Both the position numbers and the translations under genes were made by a program. The notes under the pieces were generated by a model. The model was not told the DNA's origin. It saw only the letters and a program-made list of their open reading frames with translations, and did not search any database. Of a stretch of DNA of 64,000 bases, positions 33,240 through 41,582 are shown one piece after another. The first letter of the stretch is position 1. Each line of letters opens with the position of its first letter. Origin of the DNA: DASSUC01 sp035649895 (GTDB taxonomy: Bacteria; Actinomycetota; Actinomycetes; Mycobacteriales; Micromonosporaceae); the NCBI GenBank assembly GCA_035649895.1, contig DASRIS010000042.1, positions 62,001 to 126,000 of the forward strand. The letters are read 5' to 3'.

Positions 33240-34340
33240 TCACCCCGTACGGACCGCCTGGACCGCCTCGGCCAGGCGCCGGACGCCGGGCTCGATCTGG
33301 TCGGTCCGCACCGCGGAGTACGCCAGCCGCAGCGCGTGCTGCCCGCCCTCCAGCAGGAAGTCCGTGCCCTTGACGACGGCCACCCCGCGCCGCTCGGCTG
33401 CTGGCTCGAGCGCGTGCACGGAGACGTCGGAGGGCAGCTCGACCCAGAGGAAGTAGCCGCCGTCGGGCTCGGTGAGGCGGATCCCGGGGATGTGCGCCCG
33501 CAACGCCGCCGCGAGCAGCTCCGCCCGTTCGCGCAGCGCGGCCCGGACCCGCGCGACCGAGCGCTCGAGGTCGCCCGAGGCGCAGAACTGGTAGACGATG
33601 GCCTGCGCAACCATCGACGGGCAGATGTACGTGGTGGTCGCCTTGCGGGCGATGTCCGCGACCAGGTCCCGGTGGCCGACCAGGTAGCCGACCCGTACCC
33701 CGGGGCAGACGGTCTTGGTGAACGAGGAGGCGTGGACCACCGTCCCCACCCCGTCGTCGAGGGAGAGCAGGGACGGCAGGGCCTCGCCCCGGAAACGGAT
33801 CTCGGCGTACGGGTCGTCCTCGAAGACGGTGAAGCCGTACTCGCGGGCGAGCCCGAGCAGCGCGTGCCGCTTGTCGGCACCCAGCGTCACACCGGCCGGG
33901 TTCTGGTAGTTCGGGATGATGTGGGCCAGCCGGGGGCGTACCCCGGTCTCCAGCAGCTTGCGCAGCTCATCCACGTCGAGCCCGTCCGGCTGCAGGGTCA
34001 CCTGGTACACCCGCGCTCCCATGGTGCGCAGGTTCAGCAGCGTACGGTCGTACGTCGGCCGCTCCACCACCACCTGGTCCCCGGAACCGACCAGGTGCCC
34101 GAAGAGGAACGCGTCGGCTTGTAGCGAGCCGTTGGTGACGAGGACCTGCTCGACCGCTACCCGGTGCCGGTCGGCGACCCACGCCCGCAGCGGCGGGTAC
34201 CCGTACCCGTTGCCGTAGGTCGTGATGCCGGCCGGGTCGGCGTCGAAGGCCCGCGCGGCGGCCGCCTTGAGCCCCTCCACATCCACGATGTCCAGCGAAG
34301 GGGCGCCGCGGGCGAACGAGATCAGTTCCTGCGCGGTCAT
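33240..34340 (-). CDS. PLP-dependent aminotransferase (fold type I, LysN/MocR catalytic-domain type)
   Basis: 366 residues without the GntR helix-turn-helix of MocR regulators, so a stand-alone enzyme. Features are TYGNGYGYPPLR near the N-terminus, VTNGSLQADAFLFGHLV, the cofactor-binding NYQNPAGVTLG and FEDDPYAEIRF, the PLP-lysine site HASSFTKTVCPGVRVGYLVG, and the carboxylate-binding Arg in HALRLAYS. Relatives include 2-aminoadipate and aromatic or branched-chain aminotransferases; the substrate is open. It is divergent from the polysaccharide locus and probably not part of it. Confidence 0.88.
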   Translation of the reverse strand: MTAQELISFARGAPSLDIVDVEGLKAAAARAFDADPAGITTYGNGYGYPPLRAWVADRHRVAVEQVLVTNGSLQADAFLFGHLVGSGDQVVVERPTYDRTLLNLRTMGARVYQVTLQPDGLDVDELRKLLETGVRPRLAHIIPNYQNPAGVTLGADKRHALLGLAREYGFTVFEDDPYAEIRFRGEALPSLLSLDDGVGTVVHASSFTKTVCPGVRVGYLVGHRDLVADIARKATTTYICPSMVAQAIVYQFCASGDLERSVARVRAALRERAELLAAALRAHIPGIRLTEPDGGYFLWVELPSDVSVHALEPAAERRGVAVVKGTDFLLEGGQHALRLAYSAVRTDQIEPGVRRLAEAVQAVRTG

Positions 34341-34642
34341 GGCGCTGAGCTTACGGGTGGTTTGCCCTGCTCGTCGCTAGCTCTCGCGGCCAGCCATGAG
34401 CTGAATGGAGTCGTTCCTTCACGTGTCGTCGATCCGACAGAGCCGTAGTGCAACCGTAACCCGCCTGCACAGGATGGCTTTGAGCTATCCACCCTTGGCC
34501 GGGGCGACCCCACGTGTCGCCCGCGCCGCGACCCCACCGCAGCCAGGTCGCTTCGCGGGCCCGCGTAAGGCGGTCGTCTCTGCCGGCGGACGGGAACCCG
34601 CCCGGGTGGAGGACCGACGCTGACGTCGGAGGGGGGAAGGTC
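34341..34642. other. Intergenic region upstream of the polysaccharide locus
   Basis: About 300 bp between divergent genes. It contains a 7-bp inverted repeat (GGGCGAC 34502-34508, GTCGCCC 34516-34522) and ends in the strong ribosome-binding site of the sugar transferase gene. The promoter of the locus probably lies here, but no clear -35/-10 pair was recognised. A riboswitch was considered and not supported. Confidence 0.35.
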
Positions 34643-36184
34643 GTGACAACGACCGGAATAAGGGCGCCCGCGTACGCCCTTGACGAGGCGACCGTCCCGA
34701 TCCGCAACCGCCCGGCCGCGGTCGGCACTCCCCGCTCGATCTGGCAGGCGCGGTACGTCGCCCTGCTGGTGCCGGTCGACGCCGCAGTGGGGCTGGTCGC
34801 GGCCCTCGCCGCGGTGCTGCTGAGGTTCGGGCCGGCGGCCGGCGAGAGCCAGCGCGTCTACGCCTGGCTGACCGCCCTGCTGCCGGTCGGGTGGCTGCTG
34901 GCGCTGCTGCTCAACCGGGCCTACGAGTCCCGGTGCCTGTTCGCCGGCAACGAGGAGTACCAGCGGGTGCTGCGCGCCGGGCTGGCCCTGACCGCCACCA
35001 TCGCCCTGGTCCTGTACGCGTTCGAGATCCGCCTCGGCCGCAGCTACCTGCTCGTCGGGGTGCCGGCGCTGCTCGTGCTGGGCGTCCTCGCCCGGTACGC
35101 GCAGCGAAGGAGCCTGCACCGGCGCTGGGCGCGGGGCGAGTGCCTGCGCCGGGTCCTGGTGGTCGGCCACGCCTGCGCGGTGGCCGACCTCACCCGCCGG
35201 CTGAGGCGGGAGCGTCACCACGGCATGGACGTGGTGGGCGCGTGCCTGCCCGCGGGCGCCGCCACCCTGTCCTCGGGCTCCGGTGCGCCAGCGGGTGCCG
35301 TGCCGGTGCTGGGGACCTTCGACGACGTCGCCATGGCCGCCTGGCAGGTCGACGCGGACACCGTCGTGGTGCTCTCCTGCCCAGAGCTTGACGGTACGGC
35401 GGTGCGCCGGCTCGCCTGGCGGCTGGAGCGCGACGACGTGGACCTGGTGCTGGCGAACGCGCTGATCGACGTCGACGGCGGGCGGGCCACGGTCCGGCCC
35501 GTCGACGGGCTGCCCATGCTGCACGTCGACCACCCGCGGCTGGGCGGGGTGCGCCGGGTGGTGAAGTCCGTGGTCGACCGCCTGACCGCGCTGTTCCTGC
35601 TGGTCCTGCTCATCCCGCTGCTGGTCGCGGTGGCGGCGCTGGTCAGGTGGCAGCCAGGGGCGCGCGGGCCGGCGCTGGACCGCCAGGCGCGGGTCGGCCG
35701 GGGCGGCCGGGAGTTCCAGCTGCTCAAGTTCCGGACGAGGTACGCGCAGCCGCAGCAGGGAGCCGCCGGCGGGCAGGGCGGGTGCGCGGTCCCGGAGCGG
35801 ACCGCGGGGCAGGGCGGCGCGGTCCCGGACCAACCCGCCGGGTCCGGCGCCCCGCCGGTCACCCCGCTCGGTCGCTGGCTACGCCGGTTCTCCCTGGCCG
35901 CACTGCCCCAGCTGGCCAATGTCGTACGCGGTGAGATGTCACTGGTCGGTCCGCGCCCGCCCCGACCGGACGAGGTGGCCCGCCACCCGGACGACATGCG
36001 CCGCCGGCTGGTGGTCAAGCCGGGAATGACTGGTCTGTGGCAAGTGTCCCGAGGGGTGGACCTCTCCAGCGAGGAGGCCCTGCGTCTCGACCTGCGGTAC
36101 GTGGAAAACTGGTCCCTCACGCTCGACCTGGTGGTTGTGCTCCGCACGGTCACCGCGGTGGCCCGGTCCGCCGGAGAAAACTGA
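34643..36184 (+). CDS. WbaP-like polyprenyl-phosphate sugar-1-phosphate transferase, with altered catalytic dyad
   Basis: 513 residues from GTG 34643, preceded by GGAGGGGGG. Residues 38-150 hold four to five membrane helices; 165-290 form a nucleotide/CoA-binding-like domain; 305 onward is the bacterial sugar-transferase (PF02397-type) domain with its membrane helix, LLKFRT, GEMSLVGPRPPRPDE and GMTGLWQVSRG. Such enzymes start exopolysaccharide synthesis by moving a sugar phosphate onto undecaprenyl phosphate. Two oddities stand out: a Gly/Gln/Pro-rich insert (about residues 368-405), and SLAALPQL at 417-424 where the family has SLDELPQL, so the Asp-Glu dyad is Ala-Ala. It may be inactive or use other residues. 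First gene of the locus, 24 bp before cysQ. Confidence 0.88.
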   Translation: MTTTGIRAPAYALDEATVPIRNRPAAVGTPRSIWQARYVALLVPVDAAVGLVAALAAVLLRFGPAAGESQRVYAWLTALLPVGWLLALLLNRAYESRCLFAGNEEYQRVLRAGLALTATIALVLYAFEIRLGRSYLLVGVPALLVLGVLARYAQRRSLHRRWARGECLRRVLVVGHACAVADLTRRLRRERHHGMDVVGACLPAGAATLSSGSGAPAGAVPVLGTFDDVAMAAWQVDADTVVVLSCPELDGTAVRRLAWRLERDDVDLVLANALIDVDGGRATVRPVDGLPMLHVDHPRLGGVRRVVKSVVDRLTALFLLVLLIPLLVAVAALVRWQPGARGPALDRQARVGRGGREFQLLKFRTRYAQPQQGAAGGQGGCAVPERTAGQGGAVPDQPAGSGAPPVTPLGRWLRRFSLAALPQLANVVRGEMSLVGPRPPRPDEVARHPDDMRRRLVVKPGMTGLWQVSRGVDLSSEEALRLDLRYVENWSLTLDLVVVLRTVTAVARSAGEN

Positions 36185-36208
36185 TCTTGATGGAGTGAGG
36201 GAGGTCCG

Positions 36209-36979
36209 GTGACCCAGGACGACTCGGCGTTCGCCGCCGAGCTGGCCGGCCGGGCGGGCGACCTGCTGCTGGCGCTGCGCGAGGAGCTCGGGTTCGCCGA
36301 CCCGGCCGCGCTGAAGGCGACCGGCGACAAGCACTCGCACGACCTGCTGTTCAGCGAGCTGCGGCGGGGCCGGCCGGCGGATGCGGTGCTGTCGGAGGAG
36401 GGGGCGCGCACCGACCCGGCCCGCCTGGCCGCCGAGCGCGTGTGGATCGTCGACCCGCTGGACGGCACGCGCGAGTTCTCCGAGGAGGGGCGCACGGACT
36501 GGGCCGTACATGTGGCGCTGTGGTCAGCCGGCGAGCTGGCCGCCGGTGCGGTCGCGCTGCCGGCCCGGGGGACCGTGCTGGCCACGGACCGGCCGGTGCC
36601 GGCGTCCGCCCGGACGGCGGGTACGGACGGGCAGATCCGCATCGCGTGCAGCCGCACCCGCCCGCCGGCCTTCCTGTCCGCGCTCGCCGAGGAGCTGGCG
36701 GCCGAGCTGGTGCCGATGGGCTCCGCCGGGGTGAAGGTGTGCGCGGTGGTCACCGGGGAGGTCGACGCGTACGTGCACGCCGGTGGCCAGTACGAGTGGG
36801 ACTCGGCGGCGCCGGTGGCGGTGGCGCGCGCGGCAGGTGCGCACGCGTCGCGCATCGACGGCAGCCCGCTGGTCTACAACCGGCCCGACCCGCTGCTGCC
36901 GGACCTGCTGGTCTGCCGGGCGGACCTGGCGCCGCGCCTGCTCGGCGCGCTGGCCGACCTGATCCCCCGGGCCGAGTGA
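36209..36979 (+). CDS. cysQ: 3'(2'),5'-bisphosphate nucleotidase CysQ
   Basis: 256 residues of the inositol-monophosphatase fold. Metal-binding motifs are DKHSHDLLFSE, LSEEG (Glu ligand), WIVDPLDGTREFSE and, near the C-terminus, WDSAAPVAVARAAGAH. CysQ hydrolyses 3'-phosphoadenosine-5'-phosphate, the by-product of every PAPS-dependent sulfotransfer. That fits its place directly before cysDN and near five sulfotransferase genes. GTG start with GGGAGG 4-5 nt upstream. An inositol-phosphatase role is possible but less likely here. Confidence 0.88.
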   Translation: MTQDDSAFAAELAGRAGDLLLALREELGFADPAALKATGDKHSHDLLFSELRRGRPADAVLSEEGARTDPARLAAERVWIVDPLDGTREFSEEGRTDWAVHVALWSAGELAAGAVALPARGTVLATDRPVPASARTAGTDGQIRIACSRTRPPAFLSALAEELAAELVPMGSAGVKVCAVVTGEVDAYVHAGGQYEWDSAAPVAVARAAGAHASRIDGSPLVYNRPDPLLPDLLVCRADLAPRLLGALADLIPRAE

Positions 36980-37017
36980 CCCGTCCTGATCTCTGATGTG
37001 TCTTGTGGAGTGCTGTG

Positions 37018-37926
37018 ATGACCGCGTCTGATTACCGGGTTTCGCATCTGGATGTGCTGGAGGCGGAGTCGGTGTTTGTGTTCCGGGAGGTGGCGGCGGA
37101 GTTCGAGCGTCCGGTGCTGCTGTTCTCGGGCGGTAAGGACTCGGTGGTGATGTTGTGGCTGGCCAGGAAGGCGTTCTGGCCGGGGCGGGTGCCGTTCGGG
37201 GTGATGCATGTGGACACCGGGCACAACTTCGCCGAGGTGCTGGAGTTCCGGGACCGGGCGGTGGGCCAGCTGGGGCTGTCGCTGGTGGTGGCGAGCGTGC
37301 CGGAGGCGATCGGGTCAGGGCTGGTGGTGGTGCCCGACGGGGCGTCGCGGAACCGGGCGCAGACGCCGGTCCTGCTGGCTGCGGTGGAGAAGTACCGGTT
37401 TGATGCGTTGTTCGGCGGTGCTCGTCGGGATGAGGAGAAGGCTCGGGCCAAGGAGCGGGTGTTCTCGTTCCGGGACGAGTTCGGGCAGTGGGACCCGAAG
37501 AACCAGCGGCCGGAGCTGTGGGGGCTCTACAACGCGAGGGTGGGGCCAGGGGAGTCGATCCGGGTGTTCCCGCTGTCGAACTGGACCGAGCTCGACGTGT
37601 GGCGCTACATCGCCCGGGAGGGCATCGAGCTGCCCAGCATCTACTTCGCCCATGAGCGCGAGGTGGTCGAGCGGGACGGGATGCTCTACGGGGTGAACGA
37701 GTTCCTGCCGGCCCGGCCCGGCGAGACCGTGTTCACCGAGCAGGTGCGCTACCGCACGGTGGGGGACGCGTCGTGCACCGCGGCGGTGCGCTCGGACGCG
37801 GACACGGTGGAGAAGGTGATCGCGGAGGTGGCGGCGACCCGGGTGACCGAGCGGGGCGCGACCCGGGGGGATGACCGGGTCAGTGAGGCGGCGATGGAGG
37901 ACCGTAAGCGTGAGGGCTACTTCTAG
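37018..37926 (+). CDS. cysD: Sulfate adenylyltransferase subunit 2 (CysD)
   Basis: 302 residues. The PP-loop ATP-pyrophosphatase motif LLFSGGKDSVVML is near residue 35, and FGGARRDEEKARAKERVFSFRD and FPLSNWTELDVWRYI are CysD-typical; the C-terminus is SEAAMEDRKREGYF. With CysN it converts sulfate and ATP to adenylyl sulfate. ATG 37018 is preceded by GTGGAG. In its first third, codons often end in G or T (GTG, CGG, GGT) rather than C, unlike most neighbours, which may hint at a separate origin. 41 bp precede cysN. Confidence 0.97.
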   Translation: MTASDYRVSHLDVLEAESVFVFREVAAEFERPVLLFSGGKDSVVMLWLARKAFWPGRVPFGVMHVDTGHNFAEVLEFRDRAVGQLGLSLVVASVPEAIGSGLVVVPDGASRNRAQTPVLLAAVEKYRFDALFGGARRDEEKARAKERVFSFRDEFGQWDPKNQRPELWGLYNARVGPGESIRVFPLSNWTELDVWRYIAREGIELPSIYFAHEREVVERDGMLYGVNEFLPARPGETVFTEQVRYRTVGDASCTAAVRSDADTVEKVIAEVAATRVTERGATRGDDRVSEAAMEDRKREGYF

Positions 37927-37967
37927 GCCAGGCTGCCCGCCGGGTGTGGAGAGGGGTTTGTGAGCGG

Positions 37968-39218
37968 ATGGAGCTGTTGCGGTTTGCGACCGCGGGCAGT
38001 GTGGACGACGGCAAGTCGACGTTGATCGGCCGGTTGCTGCACGACACGAAGGCGATCTTCGAGGACCAGTGGGAGGCGGTGCAGGCGGCCTCGGCCGCGC
38101 GGGGGGACGAGTACACCGACCTGGCGCTGCTGACCGACGGGCTGCGGGCCGAGCGGGAGCAGGGCATCACGATCGACGTGGCGTACCGCTACTTCTCCAC
38201 GCCCAGGCGCAGCTTCATCATCGCGGACACGCCGGGGCATATCCAGTACACCCGTAACATGGTCACCGGTGCGTCAACCGCGGACCTGGCGCTGGTGCTG
38301 GTGGATGCGCGTAAGGGGTTGCTGGAGCAGTCGCGGCGGCACGCGTTCCTGTGCTCGCTGTTGCGGGTGCCGCACCTGGTGCTGTGTGTGAACAAGATGG
38401 ACCTGGTCGGCTACGACGAGGCCGTGTTCGAGAAGATCGCGGCTGAGCTCACCGGGTTCGCGGCGAAGCTGGACGCGCCGGACCTGACCGTGGTCCCGGT
38501 CAGCGCGCTGCACGGGGACAACATCGTCACCCCGTCGCCGAACATGCCCTGGTACCACGGGCCGACGCTGCTGCACCACCTCGAGCACGTGCACATCGGG
38601 TCGGACCGCAACCTGGTCGACGTACGGTTCCCGGTGCAGTACGTGGTCCGCCCGCAGTCCTCGGCCCACCGCGACTACCGCGGCTATGCCGGGCAGGTGG
38701 CCTCGGGGGTGCTCCGGCCCGGGGACGAGGTGGTGGCCCTGCCGTCGGGGTTCACCTCCACGATCACCGCGATCGAGACCGCGGACGGGTCGCTGGGCGA
38801 GGCGTTCCCGCCGTTGTCGGTGACGATCCGCCTAGCGGACGACATCGACATCTCGCGGGGGGACATGATCGCCCGTCCGCACAACGCGCCCACGCCGACC
38901 CAGGACGTGGATGCGCTGGTCTGCTGGATGGACGAGACCCGCCCGCTCGGTCCGGCCGGCCGGTACGTGCTCAAGCACACCACCCGTACGGTGCGTACCA
39001 TCGTGCGCGGTGTGCACTACCGTCTGGACATCAACACGTTGCACCGGGACCACAGCGCGACCGGGCTGGCGCTCAACGAGATCGGTCGGGTCACGCTGCG
39101 CACCACCCAGCCGCTGCTCGCCGACCCGTACCACCGCAACCGCACCACCGGATCGTTCATCCTCATCGACGAGACCACCAACCGCACCGTCGGAGCCGCC
39201 ATCATCACCACCACCTGA
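37968..39218 (+). CDS. cysN: Sulfate adenylyltransferase subunit 1 (CysN GTPase), without APS-kinase domain
   Basis: 416 residues, elongation-factor-like GTPase. G1 is GSVDDGKSTLIG, G3 is DTPGHIQYTRNM and G4 is NKMDL; domains II and III follow (RGDMIARPHNAPTP, then LKHTTRTVRTIV). It drives CysD-catalysed APS formation by GTP hydrolysis. The protein stops at the GTPase/beta-barrel end, about 200 residues shorter than CysN-CysC fusions, so APS kinase is not included and no separate cysC is in the window. ATG 37968 gives the conserved start MELLRFATAGSVDDG. Probably co-transcribed with cysQ-cysD. Confidence 0.97.
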   Translation: MELLRFATAGSVDDGKSTLIGRLLHDTKAIFEDQWEAVQAASAARGDEYTDLALLTDGLRAEREQGITIDVAYRYFSTPRRSFIIADTPGHIQYTRNMVTGASTADLALVLVDARKGLLEQSRRHAFLCSLLRVPHLVLCVNKMDLVGYDEAVFEKIAAELTGFAAKLDAPDLTVVPVSALHGDNIVTPSPNMPWYHGPTLLHHLEHVHIGSDRNLVDVRFPVQYVVRPQSSAHRDYRGYAGQVASGVLRPGDEVVALPSGFTSTITAIETADGSLGEAFPPLSVTIRLADDIDISRGDMIARPHNAPTPTQDVDALVCWMDETRPLGPAGRYVLKHTTRTVRTIVRGVHYRLDINTLHRDHSATGLALNEIGRVTLRTTQPLLADPYHRNRTTGSFILIDETTNRTVGAAIITTT

Positions 39219-39719
39219 GCCAGCGACGTCTCTGGATGGTGACGCTCTCCAAAGATCGTGACAGTAGCACGGACCGCGCAGCGCAGCCGCGTGTTCCTGC
39301 CTCGAGGACCATCCTGGCTGTGGCCAGGCACCAGCACCGGCCGACCTGGAAGCAGGCGACCCGGAGACCCCGGACGCAGGCGACCCGATCCGCCTGACCG
39401 GCCCGCACACCGGCGGGCGCGGCCTGGCCGGCGGCCGGACCCGTACTGCCGGCCCTTGACCCTGCTCCGGCGCGGACGCCGCACCGGCGCACCGCCGGTG
39501 GGAAGCCACGGCCCGGCGGGCTGCCGCGAGGGCCGTCCAAGACCAACATAACTGCTGGTCGGAGGGGTGGATGGGGTTGTGTGCGGGAGTGGGGTAGCGT
39601 CCACCGGCGGCGACGTTGCAGAATGCCTCTCGGCTGGGGAGAACACGAAGCGTGCACAGATAGCTGCGGGCCAGTGACGTCGCCACTGGCCCGTGGGACC
39701 CGCTGACGCGAGGAGAGTC
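39219..39719. other. 500-bp gap with a 5' leader hairpin
   Basis: No convincing gene was found. The segment 39345-39440 is proline/glycine-type GC-rich DNA with two GCAGGCGACCCG copies and may be a decayed coding remnant. Near the downstream start, CGGGCCAGTG (39667-39676) pairs perfectly with CACTGGCCCG (39684-39693) over a 7-nt loop, ending 26 bp before the GTG. This could affect expression of the GH26-like gene. A TAGCGT -10-like element lies near 39595. Confidence 0.4.
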
Positions 39720-41561
39720 GTGGCCTCCGACTGGAACCCTACGGACTGGACCTCCACAACGACCCCGAGACCACGCCGTCGGCGTGCGGACGAGTACGGG
39801 CTGCCTCGCCAGTACGGACCTGGCAGCAGGTGGTACGAGCCTGACCCGGAGGACCAGGACGACTACTACTCGTCGGCGGAGCTTCCGGTCTACGTCCCGG
39901 ACCGGGACCCCGACCCGGACCTCGACGACTACCCCTTCGAGTCCTTCGAGCCGCTCGAGCCCGAGGCGGAGCCGGCCGGAGCGGGTGCCGCCCGGACGCT
40001 GACCCGTACCCGGGTCCGGACGGTCCCTCAGGGGCACCGGCCGCAGCGGAGTGCCCTGTCCCGGATCGGGATCAAGGTCATGGTGGCGGGGATGGCGGTG
40101 GCGCTGCTGGGCGCGAGCGGCGGGCTGGTCGTCGCCTGGGTGCGGGCGAACAACCCGTCCCCGGCGGAGGACATGACCGTCTCGGCCGCCGAGGACACCT
40201 TCTTCGTGGACCAGGAGCCCGGCGCTGACCACAGCGGCGAGGCGGAGCTGCTCGCGGTCAGGCAGCCGGAGCGGCGTTCGGTCACGTTCCTCAAGTTCGA
40301 CGTGCCGGCGCTGCCGCGGAACAGCCGTATCGTGGCGGCCGCCCTCAAGACCAGGTCGCCCATGCCGCAGCCGGCAGGGGTCGAGCTGTACCGGGTGCCG
40401 GACACCACCTGGGTAGCCGCCGAGCTCAAGGACTCTGGGCCGCCTGCGCACGCCGACCGCGTGGCGACCGGCCCAGCCACGGGTGCCACGTCGTTCTCGT
40501 TCGACCTGACGCGGGTGGTCACCACCTCCGGCACGTACGCGTTCGCCCTCGACATCGCGGCGGGTGCGGCGGGGGAGGTCCGCATCTTCGCGTCAGAGCG
40601 CGGCAACGACGGCCCGCGCCTGGTCGTGAGCTTGGAGCCGGTCCAGGCCAAGGGCGACAGCCCGCCCGAGGCGATCCTCCAGCCGGGCCAGCCGGCCGGC
40701 TCCCCCCAGCCGACCGTGCTGCCGTCGGCCAGCGCGTCGTTCGGCTCCCCGTCCGCCAAGCCGGCGCCGGGCCGGATGCTCGCCGGAGCCTCCGTCCAGC
40801 TGCGTACCGGAGAGACCTACGCGCAGGGGCTGGCCCGGGCGGACCGCACGTACGGCCCGCTGGAGATGGTCCGCGTTTTCTATACCGGCCTGCCCCCGTC
40901 CTGGGCCGGCAGCCGGGTCGACGTGGCGAACCGCACGGTGGTGGTGTCGTTCAAGGCGCTCCCGCTCGATGTCCTCTCGGGCAAGCACGACGCCCAGCTG
41001 TCCGCCTGGTTCGCCAGCGCCCCGCGCACCCGCGACACGTACTGGGTCTACTACCACGAGCCCGAGGACAACATCGCGGCCGGTAACTTCACCGCTACCG
41101 ACTACCGCGCGGCCTGGCGGCACCTCGCCGGGCTGGCCAACCGCACCGGCAACAGCCGCCTGCACGCCACGCTGGTGCTGATGTGCTACTCGGTGAACCC
41201 GTCCTCCGGCCGCAACTGGCGCGACTACTACGCCGGCGGCGACATCATCGACGTGCTCGGCTGGGACTGCTACAACTTCGGTCGCAAGAAGGGGGAGTAC
41301 GCGTCCCCGGCCAGCATCTACGCGAAGTCCATCGAGGTGTCGCGCGCCGCCGGAAAGCCGTTCGGGTACGCCGAGACCGGCAGCGTGCTGCTGCCGGAGG
41401 ACACCGGCGCCGGGCGGGCGGCCTGGCTGCGCTCGATCGGGGCGTACCTGAGCAGCCAGAACCCGCTCTGGGTGTCCTACTTCGACTCGATGCTCTCGGT
41501 GGACTTCCGGCTCCTGGACCAGCCGAGCCAGCAGGCCTGGCAGGGCATCTGCCGCTCGTAG
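39720..41561 (+). CDS. Membrane-anchored GH26-like glycoside hydrolase with DNRLRE-type domain
   Basis: 613 residues from GTG 39720 (GAGGAG just upstream). A 110-residue acidic, Tyr/Asp/Pro-rich cytoplasmic part leads to one membrane helix (near residues 117-140), so it is a type II membrane protein facing outward. Residues 150-310 form a beta-sandwich of the DNRLRE/CBM96 type (AEDTFFVDQ, FLKFDVPALPRNSRIVAAAL). After a Pro/Ser linker, residues 360-613 resemble a GH26-like barrel: TYWVYYHEPEDN, GWDCYNFG and KPFGYAETGS, with the Glu of the first and third as candidate acid/base and nucleophile. It likely cuts or remodels an extracellular glycan. Convergent with the next lipoprotein gene. Confidence 0.78.
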   Translation: MASDWNPTDWTSTTTPRPRRRRADEYGLPRQYGPGSRWYEPDPEDQDDYYSSAELPVYVPDRDPDPDLDDYPFESFEPLEPEAEPAGAGAARTLTRTRVRTVPQGHRPQRSALSRIGIKVMVAGMAVALLGASGGLVVAWVRANNPSPAEDMTVSAAEDTFFVDQEPGADHSGEAELLAVRQPERRSVTFLKFDVPALPRNSRIVAAALKTRSPMPQPAGVELYRVPDTTWVAAELKDSGPPAHADRVATGPATGATSFSFDLTRVVTTSGTYAFALDIAAGAAGEVRIFASERGNDGPRLVVSLEPVQAKGDSPPEAILQPGQPAGSPQPTVLPSASASFGSPSAKPAPGRMLAGASVQLRTGETYAQGLARADRTYGPLEMVRVFYTGLPPSWAGSRVDVANRTVVVSFKALPLDVLSGKHDAQLSAWFASAPRTRDTYWVYYHEPEDNIAAGNFTATDYRAAWRHLAGLANRTGNSRLHATLVLMCYSVNPSSGRNWRDYYAGGDIIDVLGWDCYNFGRKKGEYASPASIYAKSIEVSRAAGKPFGYAETGSVLLPEDTGAGRAAWLRSIGAYLSSQNPLWVSYFDSMLSVDFRLLDQPSQQAWQGICRS

Positions 41562-41582
41562 CGCGTCGCCACGGGCGCCGGC

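Noticed and set aside
34500..34642. Possible c-di-AMP (ydaO) riboswitch in the leader of the sugar transferase gene
   Set aside because: A GGGAACCC-like segment caught the eye, but the order of conserved ydaO elements could not be matched.
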